64,000 bases of DNA from Ancistrus triradiatus (lineage: Eukaryota; Chordata; Actinopteri; Siluriformes; Loricariidae), in contig JAJAGP010000019.1 in NCBI GenBank assembly GCA_025084515.1, forward strand, positions 970,001 through 1,034,000, given 5' to 3'. Both the position numbers and the translations under genes were made by a program. This document shows, in pieces, positions 63,541-64,000 of the stretch. The notes under the pieces were generated by a model. It saw only the letters and a program-made list of their open reading frames with translations, ran no database searches and was not told the origin of the DNA. Within the stretch, counting starts at the first letter, position 1. The number at the start of each line of letters is the position of its first letter.

Positions 63541-64000
63541 AAGTTCCGTCAGACAAATGTGCCTTTACAGACAATAGTTACAGAATAAACTTTGTGACTC
63601 CCTGAAAAGTGGCTTCTTGGCTGCCTACCCATCCGCAAAAAGACCATTCCAGATCAAAATCTTCTTAGCTGCTAGAAGGGTCAGCTGGGCATCTGATGTA
63701 TATAGCTCAGCGAGAGTTGCTGGATGCTGCCTTAAAATGTAACTGAAGGTACACTAAAATACATTTAGAGCCTGTCGCAGCCTACAGAAGCTCTAGTTTT
63801 TCTGATTTATTTAGTTATTATGATTATTTTATTTAATATGAATGCAATTCCTTGGATTTTCTGGTGTATCTAATAGAGAGGACAGAAAGACAATTATTAT
63901 GGTCATTATTTTACATTGGTGTAAAACAACAACATCTAAGGCAGCGTGGTGGCCTGAGATTTTGCACAGTACCCAAGTTCCATGTTTGTTTCCATGTGTA
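63541..64000. other. Indel-ridden false duplicate of 61838-62267
   Basis: GCCTTTACAGACAATAG, GGCTTCTTGGCTGC, CCATTCCAGATCAA, AGGCAGCGTGGTGGCCTGAG and even TTCCATGTTTGTTT plus CCATGTGTA recur in the same order as at 61850-62267. The last blocks lie outside the transposon, in unique intron just before exon 15. Differences are mostly one- or two-base indels, as in raw long reads. Not a second insertion. Confidence 0.85.

Noticed and set aside
61838..64000. 63541-64000 as a third genuine family C transposon copy
   Set aside because: The match extends beyond the transposon end into unique intron, so it is a duplicate reading of the same locus.
1..64000. CRISPR array, bacterial operon or prophage
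   Set aside because: No evenly spaced repeats with unique spacers and no prokaryotic gene organisation; exon-intron structure and transposons are vertebrate.
1..64000. Endogenous retrovirus or other LTR element
   Set aside because: I saw no LTR pair, gag-like or retroviral pol motifs; all reverse-transcriptase text belongs to LINE-type elements.

Overview
This is vertebrate nuclear DNA, most likely from a teleost fish. It carries the 5' part of one multi-exon gene on the + strand. Around and inside the introns lie many decayed transposons of typically piscine kinds: several Tc1-like families, an L2-like LINE, an RTE-like LINE, a Penelope-like element, a hAT remnant, and tRNA-derived or SINE-like repeats. 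The repeat spectrum suggests an otophysan fish such as a catfish or characin, but I cannot prove that from the sequence alone. I see no bacterial operon, CRISPR array, rRNA or convincing tRNA gene.

The gene is DOCK11-like (zizimin-2, a DOCK-D family Cdc42 exchange factor). Sixteen coding exons can be read between 19413 and 62593. Every junction has GT/AG and all phases agree, giving 598 codons plus one base. They cover the N-terminal Dock_N-type region, the PH domain and the linker before DHR-1. The DHR-1 and DHR-2 (exchange) domains must lie to the right of the window. Intron 1 is 12.5 kb; introns 5, 6 and 8 are 6-8 kb.

Layout. 1-19.4 kb: upstream sequence with LINE and SINE-like remnants, a Tc1 copy (5479-7072) and a 6.6 kb composite (12455-19106) in which an L2-like LINE with ORF1, ORF2 and 3' tail sits inside a Tc1-like transposon. 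19.4-32.1 kb: exon 1 and intron 1, with an internally deleted Tc1 copy, a TA-flanked element holding a BED-finger hAT fragment, and a second Tc1 family just before exon 2. 32.1-33.9 kb: exons 2-5. 33.9-39.8 kb: intron 5, with a Penelope-like element whose inverted terminal repeats carry a hammerhead-ribozyme-like motif. 39.9-47.7 kb: intron 6, with an RTE-like LINE inserted into an older L2/CR1-like LINE. 47.7-62.6 kb: exons 7-16 separated by short non-autonomous elements and L2 tails.

Two segments look like uncorrected raw-read sequence rather than real genome. 42040-44306 is a homopolymer-ridden version of the RTE reverse transcriptase whose end repeats the clean sequence that follows it. 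63541-64000 is an indel-ridden repeat of 61838-62267, including unique intron next to exon 15. Both should be treated as false duplications.

The most biological leads are the hammerhead-like motif and inverted repeat pairs that bracket exons 9-12 and exons 2-5, an arrangement known to favour exon circularisation.
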